Positions 46,771 through 53,352 of a stretch of 53,352 bases of DNA are shown one piece after another. The DNA is from Pedobacter sp. ok626 (GTDB taxonomy: Bacteria; Bacteroidota; Bacteroidia; Sphingobacteriales; Sphingobacteriaceae), in assembly GCF_900100435.1 (NCBI RefSeq), contig NZ_FNEX01000030.1:1-53352 (forward strand). Reading direction: 5' to 3'. The notes under the pieces were generated by a model. That model did not search any database. It was not told the DNA's origin and was given only the letters and a program-made list of their open reading frames with translations. The position numbers and the translations under genes are program-made. The number at the start of each line of letters is the position of its first letter. Positions within the stretch are counted from its first letter, which is position 1.

Positions 46771-48495
46771 ATGATTAAAAAGTATATACTCCTGCTTCTT
46801 ACAGTCTTATTTTCATTAAACTCGTACAGTCAGCAAATTTTTAGCAATAACAAATATCCTTTGGTAGACTTCAGGCCGCCCTTAGACATTGTACCTCCTG
46901 CCCTGGCAGGTTCTTTTGGTGAGCTTCGCGGCAATCATTTTCACTCGGGAATGGATTATCGCACCAATCAACGGGAAGGCTACCCAGTTTATGCGATTGC
47001 CGATGGTTACATTTCACGTTTACGCGTTCAGAACAGCGGCTTTGGCTTAGCGTTATATATAAACCACCCAAATGGTTATACTTCTGTTTACGGACACCTA
47101 CAACGATTTGGGCCCAAAATAGCACAGCAAGTTAAAGCAATTCAATATCAGAAAAAGTCTTACGAGATTGATGAATTCCCTAATGCGCAATTTATCCCTG
47201 TACGCAAAGGCGACCTGATTGCTTATACAGGAAATACAGGTAGCTCTGGAGGACCTCATCTTCATTTTGAGATCAGAGATACCAGAACCGAAGCTACAAT
47301 CAACCCGCTATTGTTTGGCCTTCAGATCCAGGACAACATCCCCCCTGTAATTTATTCGATGTATGTATATCGCTTAAACAAAAAGCCTTTTAATGAGTTT
47401 ACCCCAAAACAGTACTTTCAAGTTCTGGGAGCTGACGGCACCTACCATCTAAATAAAGTAAATACCATTAACCTTGGTGGTGAAGTAGGGTTTGGCATCA
47501 TCACTACGGATAAGCACAATGGTGCATCTGGCACCAATGGTGTTTATTCTATAGAGTTAGCATTGGATGGTCAAACGATTTACACCTCGGCATTGGAGAA
47601 ATTTTCTTTTGAAAACAGTAAGGCCATTAACTCACATATTGATTATCCTACTTACATTAATACAAAGAAAAGCATTCAGAAGAGCTTTGTGGATCCAGGT
47701 AATCCATTAAAAATTTACTACAATTTGATAAACAATGGAAGGATGGAATTTAGCGATGGAAAACTGCATCAACTAAAATATACCATTACTGACGGCAAGG
47801 GTAACAAAAGTGTACTCGCCTTTAATGTACAGGCTGATGCAAAAGCGACAATCAATACTCCAGCAGAAACTCCAGGTGCTTTAAACTTTGCCTACAACAC
47901 TGTAAACGAATTTAACAATGGAGAAGTAAAGGTTGTGATCCCTAAGGGAAGCTTGTACAACGATTTAAGCTTTGTTTATAAAAGGCTTCCTAAGCCTGTT
48001 GGTAATGCCTACTCGGCCTTACATCAGATCCACAATAACCTTACTCCACTACATGCTGGTTTTGACCTTTGGATAAAAGCAGATAGTGCTTTAACTAAAT
48101 ACAAAGAAAAGGCTTTGATTGTAAACGCAGCCAGATCATCACAAGGTGGATATTTTGAAAACGGATATGTAAAAGCTACACCACGCAACTTTGGAAGCTT
48201 TTTTATAGCCATAGATACGATACCTCCTACCGTTACGCCAATTAACATTGCTGAGGGCAAAAGTATGGCAGGGATCAGCAAAATGTCGTTTAAAATCAGA
48301 GACAACCTATCAGGTATCAAAAGCTTTAATGGCTACATTGATGGCAAATGGATTTTAATGGAGTTTGATGCTAAATCGGCCAGTTTATGGCACACCTTTG
48401 ATGAGCGAACTACGCCGGGAAAACATACGTTGGAGATCATTGTTATTGACATGAAAGACAACATCAAAAACTATTCAATTACTTTTTACAAATAG
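46771..48495 (+). CDS. M23 family metallopeptidase (cell-wall endopeptidase-like), secreted
   Basis: 574 residues with a signal peptide (residues 1-20, MIKKYILLLLTVLFSLNSYS). The LytM-type catalytic domain occupies about 45-180: zinc ligands His58 and Asp62 in FHSGMDYRT, then His109 (VYGHL), and His163/His165 in GPHLHFEI. The 390 residues behind it are beta-rich with the repeating design of extracellular sandwich domains and have no assigned function. The active site is complete, so it likely cuts peptidoglycan cross-links in the periplasm. It lies between the FAH gene and bcp. Confidence 0.93.
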   Translation: MIKKYILLLLTVLFSLNSYSQQIFSNNKYPLVDFRPPLDIVPPALAGSFGELRGNHFHSGMDYRTNQREGYPVYAIADGYISRLRVQNSGFGLALYINHPNGYTSVYGHLQRFGPKIAQQVKAIQYQKKSYEIDEFPNAQFIPVRKGDLIAYTGNTGSSGGPHLHFEIRDTRTEATINPLLFGLQIQDNIPPVIYSMYVYRLNKKPFNEFTPKQYFQVLGADGTYHLNKVNTINLGGEVGFGIITTDKHNGASGTNGVYSIELALDGQTIYTSALEKFSFENSKAINSHIDYPTYINTKKSIQKSFVDPGNPLKIYYNLINNGRMEFSDGKLHQLKYTITDGKGNKSVLAFNVQADAKATINTPAETPGALNFAYNTVNEFNNGEVKVVIPKGSLYNDLSFVYKRLPKPVGNAYSALHQIHNNLTPLHAGFDLWIKADSALTKYKEKALIVNAARSSQGGYFENGYVKATPRNFGSFFIAIDTIPPTVTPINIAEGKSMAGISKMSFKIRDNLSGIKSFNGYIDGKWILMEFDAKSASLWHTFDERTTPGKHTLEIIVIDMKDNIKNYSITFYK

Positions 48496-48500
48496 ACATT

Positions 48501-48962
48501 ATGAGCGAACTTAAAGAAGGTCAAAAAGCACCCGCTATTTCTGCCAAAGATCAGGATGGAAATACGATAACACTTGATCAGTTTATCGGAAAAACCGTTG
48601 TTCTATATTTTTACCCTAAGGATAACACTCCGGGCTGTACAGCTGAGGCATGCGACTTCAGAGATAACTATCAGGGATTAATGGCTAAGGGAATTGTAGT
48701 TTTAGGCGTAAGCGTGGATGATGAGAAGTCTCATCAAAAATTTATAACTAAATATAGTCTACCATTTCCACTACTAGCGGATACCGATAAGAAAATTGTA
48801 ACGGATTACGGCGTTTGGGGTGAAAAGAATATGTATGGCAAGAAATACATGGGAACAAACAGAACAACTTTTGTTATTGATGAAAATGGTGTAATTGCGC
48901 ATATCATCAAAAAGGTTGACACGAAAAACCCTACCGCTCAGGTATTGGAATTACTTCCTTAA
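48501..48962 (+). CDS. bcp: Thioredoxin-dependent thiol peroxidase (Bcp/PrxQ)
   Basis: 153 residues with the PrxQ pattern NTPGCTAEACDF: peroxidatic Cys46 and resolving Cys51. It starts MSELKEGQKAPAISAKDQDG and reduces peroxides in the cytoplasm with thioredoxin. The length is normal. It is the third gene of its operon (five bases after the M23 stop). Its last 32 bases overlap the end of the convergent kinase gene and no hairpin is seen between them. Confidence 0.96.
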   Translation: MSELKEGQKAPAISAKDQDGNTITLDQFIGKTVVLYFYPKDNTPGCTAEACDFRDNYQGLMAKGIVVLGVSVDDEKSHQKFITKYSLPFPLLADTDKKIVTDYGVWGEKNMYGKKYMGTNRTTFVIDENGVIAHIIKKVDTKNPTAQVLELLP

Positions 48963-50502
48963 CTAAACTGCTGATCTTTTCGTATAATTCATTGGCATGA
49001 AAGGGTTTTGAAATATAATCATTCATGCCAATAGAAAGGCACTTTTCCATCTCACCTTTAATCGTATGGGCAGTCATTGCTACAATTGGCACGTCCTTTT
49101 TATATGATTCCATATTGCGGATATGAACAGTCGCTTCATATCCATCCATTTCAGGCATCTGCAAATCCATTAATATGATATCAAAATCTGCAGCACTATA
49201 CTTATGCAAGGCGATTTCACCATTCTCGGCTACGGTAGTTTCATAACCATGTTTCTGCAATAGTTTAATGACCAGTAGCTGATTTATTGCATTATCCTCG
49301 ACAATCAAAACTCTTATCCCCTTCCCGGACGTTACATCAGCGCTCGAAGTTAGATCTTTGTTATGCTGCCCATCCCAGCGATCCTTACAGAGATTCGTTT
49401 TAAAAAACGACAATTTAACACAAAACTCTGAACCTTGATTAGGAACACTATCTACATTAATTTCGCCATGTTGCATTGTGATTAAGTGTTTTACAATGCT
49501 TAGACCAATTCCTGTACCCCCAAATTTTCGGGTCATGTGATTTGTTCCCTGCTCAAAAGGCTCAAAAATTTTGTCCCGCTTTTCAATAGGTATACCTATC
49601 CCTGTATCCTTAACCCTAAACTCAATTGCAATTCGCTCATCGTCATCATCTGAGACTGCCTTAGCTGTTATAGAAACATGACCATATTCAGTAAACTTAA
49701 GCGCATTGGAGGTTAGACTTAACAGAATTTGGGAAAGTCTAACCGAATCCCCGTATATAATACAGTCTGGAATATTATCATCCAGACTGTAGCTTAGGCC
49801 AATTTTTTTTTGTTTTGCATTAGACTCCATTAACTGGTAGATAGCCGCCACAGCATCTCTTAAATTAAATGGCAGTTTCATAAAACTAACTTCACCTGTT
49901 TCAATATTGGAGAGATCGAGAATATCATTTAATGTTGCCAACAAATGTTCTCCCGATTTTACGATCATCTTAATCGATTCCTGCTGGTCTTTCTCTGTTA
50001 ATGATTCCTGTAAATATCTAGCAAATCCCAATATGGCATTCATAGGGGTTCTGATTTCATGACTCATATTTACGAGGAAATGCTTTTTTGCTTTTTCGAA
50101 ATGCTCGGCCCGCTCCTTCTCCCGAATTAGATTTTCTTCAGTAAGCTTAAGTTCAACAATCTTTTGTTCAAAAGTATTGGCCATGTCATTAAAGGCCATT
50201 GCTAAAACTCCTACCTCATGTCGGGAATAAACATGGACCCTGGCTTTAAAACTTCCTTTTGTAACCAGAGCAACGCCCTTAGTAATGCCATTGAGATCCT
50301 CAATCAGGCTTCGATTGAGGGTAATTACGATAAACACACCAATTGTAGCTAATACCAATGAAAGTACCGGCAGAGGAGCTATTGCAAATCCAGAGGCATA
50401 AAGCCCAACAAAACCTAATAAAGCAATGATGACTATGATGAAATACAATTTCCTTGAAATCGAGACATCGTTCAACCTCTTTAGTAAAGTGGAAATAACC
50501 AT
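48931..50502 (-). CDS. Membrane hybrid histidine kinase with receiver domain
   Basis: 523 residues. Two membrane helices (about 19-40 and 45-63) with only a short loop, then a HAMP-like segment (about 65-118) and a coiled coil. Kinase core: HFLVNMSHEIRTPMNAI with His148; ATP-binding domain with LTSNALKFT and GGTGIGLSIVK. The C-terminal receiver (about 395-515) has Asp446 in LMDLQMPEMDG and the Lys in YISKPF. There is no output domain and no real sensor region, so it may sense membrane state or act with a partner, passing phosphate onward. No response regulator or HPt gene is adjacent. It overlaps bcp at the 3' end. Confidence 0.93.
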   Translation of the reverse strand: MVISTLLKRLNDVSISRKLYFIIVIIALLGFVGLYASGFAIAPLPVLSLVLATIGVFIVITLNRSLIEDLNGITKGVALVTKGSFKARVHVYSRHEVGVLAMAFNDMANTFEQKIVELKLTEENLIREKERAEHFEKAKKHFLVNMSHEIRTPMNAILGFARYLQESLTEKDQQESIKMIVKSGEHLLATLNDILDLSNIETGEVSFMKLPFNLRDAVAAIYQLMESNAKQKKIGLSYSLDDNIPDCIIYGDSVRLSQILLSLTSNALKFTEYGHVSITAKAVSDDDDERIAIEFRVKDTGIGIPIEKRDKIFEPFEQGTNHMTRKFGGTGIGLSIVKHLITMQHGEINVDSVPNQGSEFCVKLSFFKTNLCKDRWDGQHNKDLTSSADVTSGKGIRVLIVEDNAINQLLVIKLLQKHGYETTVAENGEIALHKYSAADFDIILMDLQMPEMDGYEATVHIRNMESYKKDVPIVAMTAHTIKGEMEKCLSIGMNDYISKPFHANELYEKISSLVKEVIPIPER

Positions 50503-50644
50503 AAATGGAACGCGTTAAATATTTTAAACCCCCAGTATTTTAAATACGCAATAAAAATAGGCACTACAGGTGCTATTCAGACTGTTCATTTTGTTCAAAA
50601 AAAGGTGTAAAATAACTGTCCCAGTGAGCCTTTGCAACAAAAAA

Positions 50645-50672
50645 GGGCTGCATCATTTACATGATGCAGCCC
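50645..50672 (-). terminator. Terminator after the MFS transporter gene
   Basis: GGGCTGCATCAT and ATGATGCAGCCC form a perfect 12-bp stem with a TTAC loop. On the minus strand it is followed by a run of six T. It begins 23 bases after the transporter stop. The rest of the 193-base gap contains a weaker inverted repeat (GGCAC/GTGCT type near 50560) and a small GTATTTTAAATAC palindrome near 50535. Confidence 0.92.
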
Positions 50673-50695
50673 CTCTTTAAGCTATAATGAGCGGT

Positions 50696-51979
50696 TTATG
50701 CTTTCTTTCCGACTTTATGTCCAGATACTGCAAAAAACCAGATGTATAAATAACAAGGTAATACACTAACAAAAAATGCCAGTTGAAAATGCATACCTGC
50801 ATAATCTTTTAAATAACCATAAATTAAAGGCCAGATGGCACCACCGGCAATACCCATAATCATGATGGCAGAACCGGTTTTGGTGAATTTACCCAAGCCT
50901 TTGATACCTAGTGGAAAAATAGCTGGCCACATTAAAGAGTTTGCTAAACCCAAGAGACCTACAAATATTACGGAGGTATAACCATCAGTAAAATAAGCTG
51001 CACAAACAAAGATCACCCCTGTGATTGCACAGATTTTAAGGGCCGCCTGTTGAGTTATGTATTTAGGAATGGTAGCAATACCGATAAAATAACCGACTAA
51101 CATACTGGTTAAGGTTAGTGTCGTAAAGTATTTACTGATATCAGGACTAATGCCTAATTCTTTACCGTAAACACCAATAATATCGCCTGCCATTACTTCA
51201 GCAGCCACATAAACGAAAATACAGAATGCACCTAAAAACAAGTGCGGAAACTGAAAAATAGAAGTTTTAGCAGTTTTGATGTCTTCACCCTCAATCACTT
51301 CTTCTTTATCTACATCTACCTCTGGTAAATGTGAATATTTAATAAATAATGCAAAAGCAACAAATACGATTGCTAACACAATATATGGTGTATAAACACG
51401 TCCTAAAACTTCGGCAAGCAATGCTTCTTTTTGGGCAACAGTTGTGGTCACATCATTAATTTTAGCTTCGATACCGGAAGCATTCTTAAGGAACAAGGTG
51501 CCCATGATAATCGGTACGATGATGCCTGCAAACTTATTACACAAGCCCATGATACTAATGCGCTTTGCAGCACTTTCTATGGGACCAATGATACTGATGT
51601 ATGGATTAGAAGCTGTTTGTAATAAAGATAAAGCTGCACCCTGGATAAAAATCCCAGTTAAAAACAAACCGAAACTTCTTGAACTTGCGGCAGGGATAAA
51701 AACAAGAGAACCTACGCCCAATACAATCAAACCAATAACTAATCCATTCTTAAATCCAAGTTTTTTAAGTATCCATGAAGATGGTAACGCTAAAAAGAAA
51801 TAAGCAATGTAAGATGCAAAAGTAACAAGAAAAGCCTCGAAATCGGTTTTAAGACCACAAGCAAGTTTTAAAAATGGGATTAATGTACTATTGGCCCAGG
51901 TTACAAAGCCAAAAATAAAGAACAAAGCTCCAATCGTTACAATGGGAGAAATTACTGACGATTTTGTTTGGTTTGTCAT
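50696..51979 (-). CDS. MFS sugar transporter, FucP/GluP type
   Basis: 427 residues with about 12 membrane helices. Features of the fucose/glucose/galactose:H+ class: FGFVTWANSTLIPFLKLACG in helix 1, ASYIAYFFLALPSSWILKKLGFKNGL (helix 2 and the loop, quoted as ASYIAYFFLALP and LKKLGFKNG), and LQTASNPYISIIGP in helix 4. The substrate is probably a hexose or a deoxyhexose. It diverges from the split transketolase genes, with LacI-type operators between them, which supports a regulated sugar pathway. It ends in a strong terminator. Confidence 0.9.
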   Translation of the reverse strand: MTNQTKSSVISPIVTIGALFFIFGFVTWANSTLIPFLKLACGLKTDFEAFLVTFASYIAYFFLALPSSWILKKLGFKNGLVIGLIVLGVGSLVFIPAASSRSFGLFLTGIFIQGAALSLLQTASNPYISIIGPIESAAKRISIMGLCNKFAGIIVPIIMGTLFLKNASGIEAKINDVTTTVAQKEALLAEVLGRVYTPYIVLAIVFVAFALFIKYSHLPEVDVDKEEVIEGEDIKTAKTSIFQFPHLFLGAFCIFVYVAAEVMAGDIIGVYGKELGISPDISKYFTTLTLTSMLVGYFIGIATIPKYITQQAALKICAITGVIFVCAAYFTDGYTSVIFVGLLGLANSLMWPAIFPLGIKGLGKFTKTGSAIMIMGIAGGAIWPLIYGYLKDYAGMHFQLAFFVSVLPCYLYIWFFAVSGHKVGKKA

Positions 51980-52083
51980 GATTAAGTTTAATGATTTAAT
52001 TTTGTGTGATGCTTACTTCTTTAACTATTTTAAAAACTTCAAGCTCTAAAAATATAAATTTTCATTGAATTCCATGCTTAATT

Positions 52084-52114
52084 AAAATATAGTTAGACTA
52101 TTTATCAGCGCAAA
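52084..52114 (-). promoter_or_regulatory. Candidate promoter of the MFS transporter
   Basis: On the minus strand TTTG (plus 52111-52114), a 19-base spacer and TATATTTT (plus 52084-52091) form a promoter with one change from TAnnTTTG. Its -33 element lies within the first operator, so a repressor bound there would block it. Leader about 100 bases. Confidence 0.4.
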
Positions 52115-52127
52115 CGGTTGTTTTAAT
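52108..52127. promoter_or_regulatory. LacI/GalR-type operator, copy 1
   Basis: GCGCAAACGGTTGTTTTAAT. It differs from copy 2 at two of 20 positions. The core CAAACGGTTG is a near-palindrome around a central CG, the hallmark of LacI-family sites. Confidence 0.6.
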
Positions 52128-52213
52128 GAAAGATTATAGCTAAAAACAATTGAGTTGACTCCAATTACAGCTGATGCAACTTTATTATTAACTATTAAGA
52201 CTTAATTTTTTCT

Positions 52214-52233
52214 GCACAAACGTTTGTTTTAAT
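52214..52233. promoter_or_regulatory. LacI/GalR-type operator, copy 2
   Basis: GCACAAACGTTTGTTTTAAT contains the perfect 12-bp palindrome ACAAACGTTTGT with a central CG. It starts 106 bases after copy 1, about ten helical turns. Confidence 0.65.
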
Positions 52234-52241
52234 ATTCTACA

Positions 52242-52253
52242 TGCACAAACGCT
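52242..52253. promoter_or_regulatory. Operator half-site, copy 3
   Basis: TGCACAAACGCT repeats the left half of copy 2 (TGCACAAACG) but lacks the right half. It could be a weaker site of the same regulator. Confidence 0.4.
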
Positions 52254-52367
52254 ACATTTTGAGCAGATAAGGAGATTTAACCCTGATTATAAGTATCAAT
52301 TCAAATAAGGGCCTGTGATCAACAACAAGAAGACGGCAATTTGGATACAGCCCAATGTATTTTTAAT

Positions 52368-52375
52368 TACATTTG
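52368..52375 (+). promoter_or_regulatory. Candidate -7 element of the transketolase genes
   Basis: TACATTTG fits TAnnTTTG exactly, with TTG (52341-52343) 24 bases upstream. The ATG at 52401 lies 25 bases beyond the box. Confidence 0.5.
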
Positions 52376-52400
52376 CCATATTAATCAACAACCCCAATTA

Positions 52401-53246
52401 ATGAAACATAAAATAAGTGAATTAGAGGATATCGCTGCTCAAGTAAGAAGGGATATTGTTAGAATGGTACATGCCTGCCAATCGGGTCATCCGGGTGGAT
52501 CATTAGGATGTGCAGATTTTATGACTGCATTGTATTTTGAAATCATGAACCACTCTACTGATTTTAAGATGGATGGAAAAGGCGAAGATTTGTTTTTTCT
52601 TTCAAACGGACACATTTCGCCAGTTTTTTACAGCGTATTGGCCCGATCAGGTTATTTTGAAGTAAGCGAACTGGCTACTTTCAGAAAGTTAAACTCAAGA
52701 TTACAAGGTCACCCAACAACTCATGAAGGACTTCCTGGTATCAGAATCGCATCTGGCTCTTTAGGTCAAGGCATGTCTGTTGCTATCGGTGCGGCTCAGG
52801 CTAAAAAATTAAATAAAGATCATTCACTTGTATTTGTTTTACTTGGAGATGGTGAATTACAAGAAGGTCAAAACTGGGAAGCCATTATGTATGCTCCCCA
52901 TAATAAAGTAGACAACCTGATTGCTTCAATCGATTATAATGGTCAGCAAATAGATGGCCCAACAGAAAAAGTATTATCTCTGGAAAACCTTCAAGCTAAA
53001 TTTGAAGCTTTTGGATGGCATGTGATCAATTCTGATGGTAACGATATGGATGCAATTACTAAGGCATTACACTACGCTAAATCATTAACGGGTAAAGGGA
53101 AACCAATTTTAAACTTAATGAGTACGCAAATGGGTGCTGGTGTTGATTTCATGATGGGATCGCACAAATGGCATGGCGTAGCTCCTAACGATGAACAGCT
53201 TGCGGCTGCCTTAGCTCAATTAAGTACTACCCTTAAAGATTATTAA
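52401..53246 (+). CDS. Transketolase, N-terminal subunit
   Basis: The ATG at 52401 gives 281 residues (MKHKISELEDIAAQVRRD). It is the thiamine-diphosphate-binding half of a split transketolase: SGHPGGSLG (about 28-36), HPTTHEGLPGI, GSLGQGMSVAIGAA and the TPP/Mg motif GDGELQEGQNWE (149-160) with Asn180. Together with the second subunit it moves two-carbon units between sugar phosphates in the pentose phosphate pathway. The C-terminal subunit gene starts two bases after its stop. LacI-type operators upstream suggest control by sugar. Confidence 0.95.
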   Translation: MKHKISELEDIAAQVRRDIVRMVHACQSGHPGGSLGCADFMTALYFEIMNHSTDFKMDGKGEDLFFLSNGHISPVFYSVLARSGYFEVSELATFRKLNSRLQGHPTTHEGLPGIRIASGSLGQGMSVAIGAAQAKKLNKDHSLVFVLLGDGELQEGQNWEAIMYAPHNKVDNLIASIDYNGQQIDGPTEKVLSLENLQAKFEAFGWHVINSDGNDMDAITKALHYAKSLTGKGKPILNLMSTQMGAGVDFMMGSHKWHGVAPNDEQLAAALAQLSTTLKDY

Positions 53247-53248
53247 GC

Positions 53249-53352
53249 ATGAAGAAGTATACATACACTGAAAAAAAAGATACACGCTCTGGCTTTGGAG
53301 CTGGATTGCTTGAAGCAGGAAAAAAGAACCCTGAAGTCGTAGCACTTTGTGC
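53249..53352 (+). CDS. Transketolase, C-terminal subunit, partial
   Basis: The ATG at 53249 opens a frame that runs off the window after 34 codons (MKKYTYTEKKDTRSGFGAGL, then LEAGKKNPEVVALC). The beginning matches the pyrimidine-binding half of split transketolases, where this start (DTRSGFG, then VVAL) leads into the first strand. It follows the N-terminal subunit by two bases and would form the active enzyme with it. Confidence 0.85.
   Translation, partial: MKKYTYTEKKDTRSGFGAGLLEAGKKNPEVVALC

Larger units (their letters stand above)
51980..52400. other. 421-base divergent control region of sugar transporter and transketolase
   Basis: No gene is seen here. A TTG-started extension of the transketolase frame from 52341 is judged non-coding because a perfect -7 box lies inside it. 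The region holds a transporter promoter, two operator-like repeats with a third half-site, and a transketolase promoter. Confidence 0.7.

Noticed and set aside
52341..52400. TTG-started N-terminal extension of transketolase
   Set aside because: The extra 20 residues do not resemble the family and contain a perfect -7 promoter box; ATG 52401 matches the family start.

Overview
The window looks like a chromosomal segment of a Bacteroidota bacterium, most likely Sphingobacteriaceae (Pedobacter-like). The grounds are an AT-rich sequence, a SusC/SusD pair with a one-protein hybrid two-component regulator, a type IX secretion (T9SS) C-terminal domain protein and a PorT-like protein, the gene order nadK / DUF6089 / uppS / bamA / ompH / ompH / murI, and promoter-like sites of the Bacteroidota form TTG ... 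TAnnTTTG. The genus is inferred; no rRNA or tRNA gene is present to confirm it.

Bases 1-18228 (all minus strand) form an accessory nutrient-uptake locus. In transcription order it has a secreted DUF4450 glycosidase-like protein, a 1473-residue hybrid two-component system (HTCS), a fasciclin (FAS1) lipoprotein, SusC, SusD, a second FAS1 lipoprotein and a third that runs off the left edge. It resembles a polysaccharide utilisation locus, but most accessory surface proteins are fasciclin-domain lipoproteins rather than recognisable carbohydrate enzymes. It is followed by a 414-base gene-free stretch holding an 11-bp tandem repeat and two perfect palindromes.

Bases 18643-37882 are mostly core genes on the minus strand: an RNA cytosine methyltransferase, a periplasmic-binding-protein-like lipoprotein and guaA (overlapping), a dCMP deaminase, a purF-type amidotransferase, murI, two OmpH/Skp chaperones, bamA, uppS, a DUF6089 protein, nadK, a CBS-domain protein, an alpha/beta hydrolase, a YqeY protein, an SDR oxidoreductase, a PorT-like protein and menG. 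One LysE-type exporter at 23158 points the other way; between it and the convergent purF-type gene lie a 54-bp inverted repeat and a strong two-way terminator hairpin.

Bases 37935-43126 are a plus-strand operon: engB, a UbiA-type prenyltransferase, an M3 oligopeptidase and an APC amino acid permease. menG and engB diverge from a very short intergenic region whose two -7 boxes leave almost no leader. kup (minus) follows, convergent to the permease. Then come a small T9SS-tail protein, and an apparent operon of a fumarylacetoacetase-family enzyme, an M23 peptidase and a bcp peroxidase, whose end overlaps a convergent hybrid histidine kinase.

The right end has an MFS sugar transporter (minus) diverging from a split transketolase (plus; N-terminal subunit complete, C-terminal subunit cut by the edge). 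The 421-base region between them carries two nearly identical LacI/GalR-style operators 106 bp apart plus a third half-site, suggesting shared sugar-responsive control. No CRISPR array, insertion sequence, prophage, tRNA or rRNA was seen.
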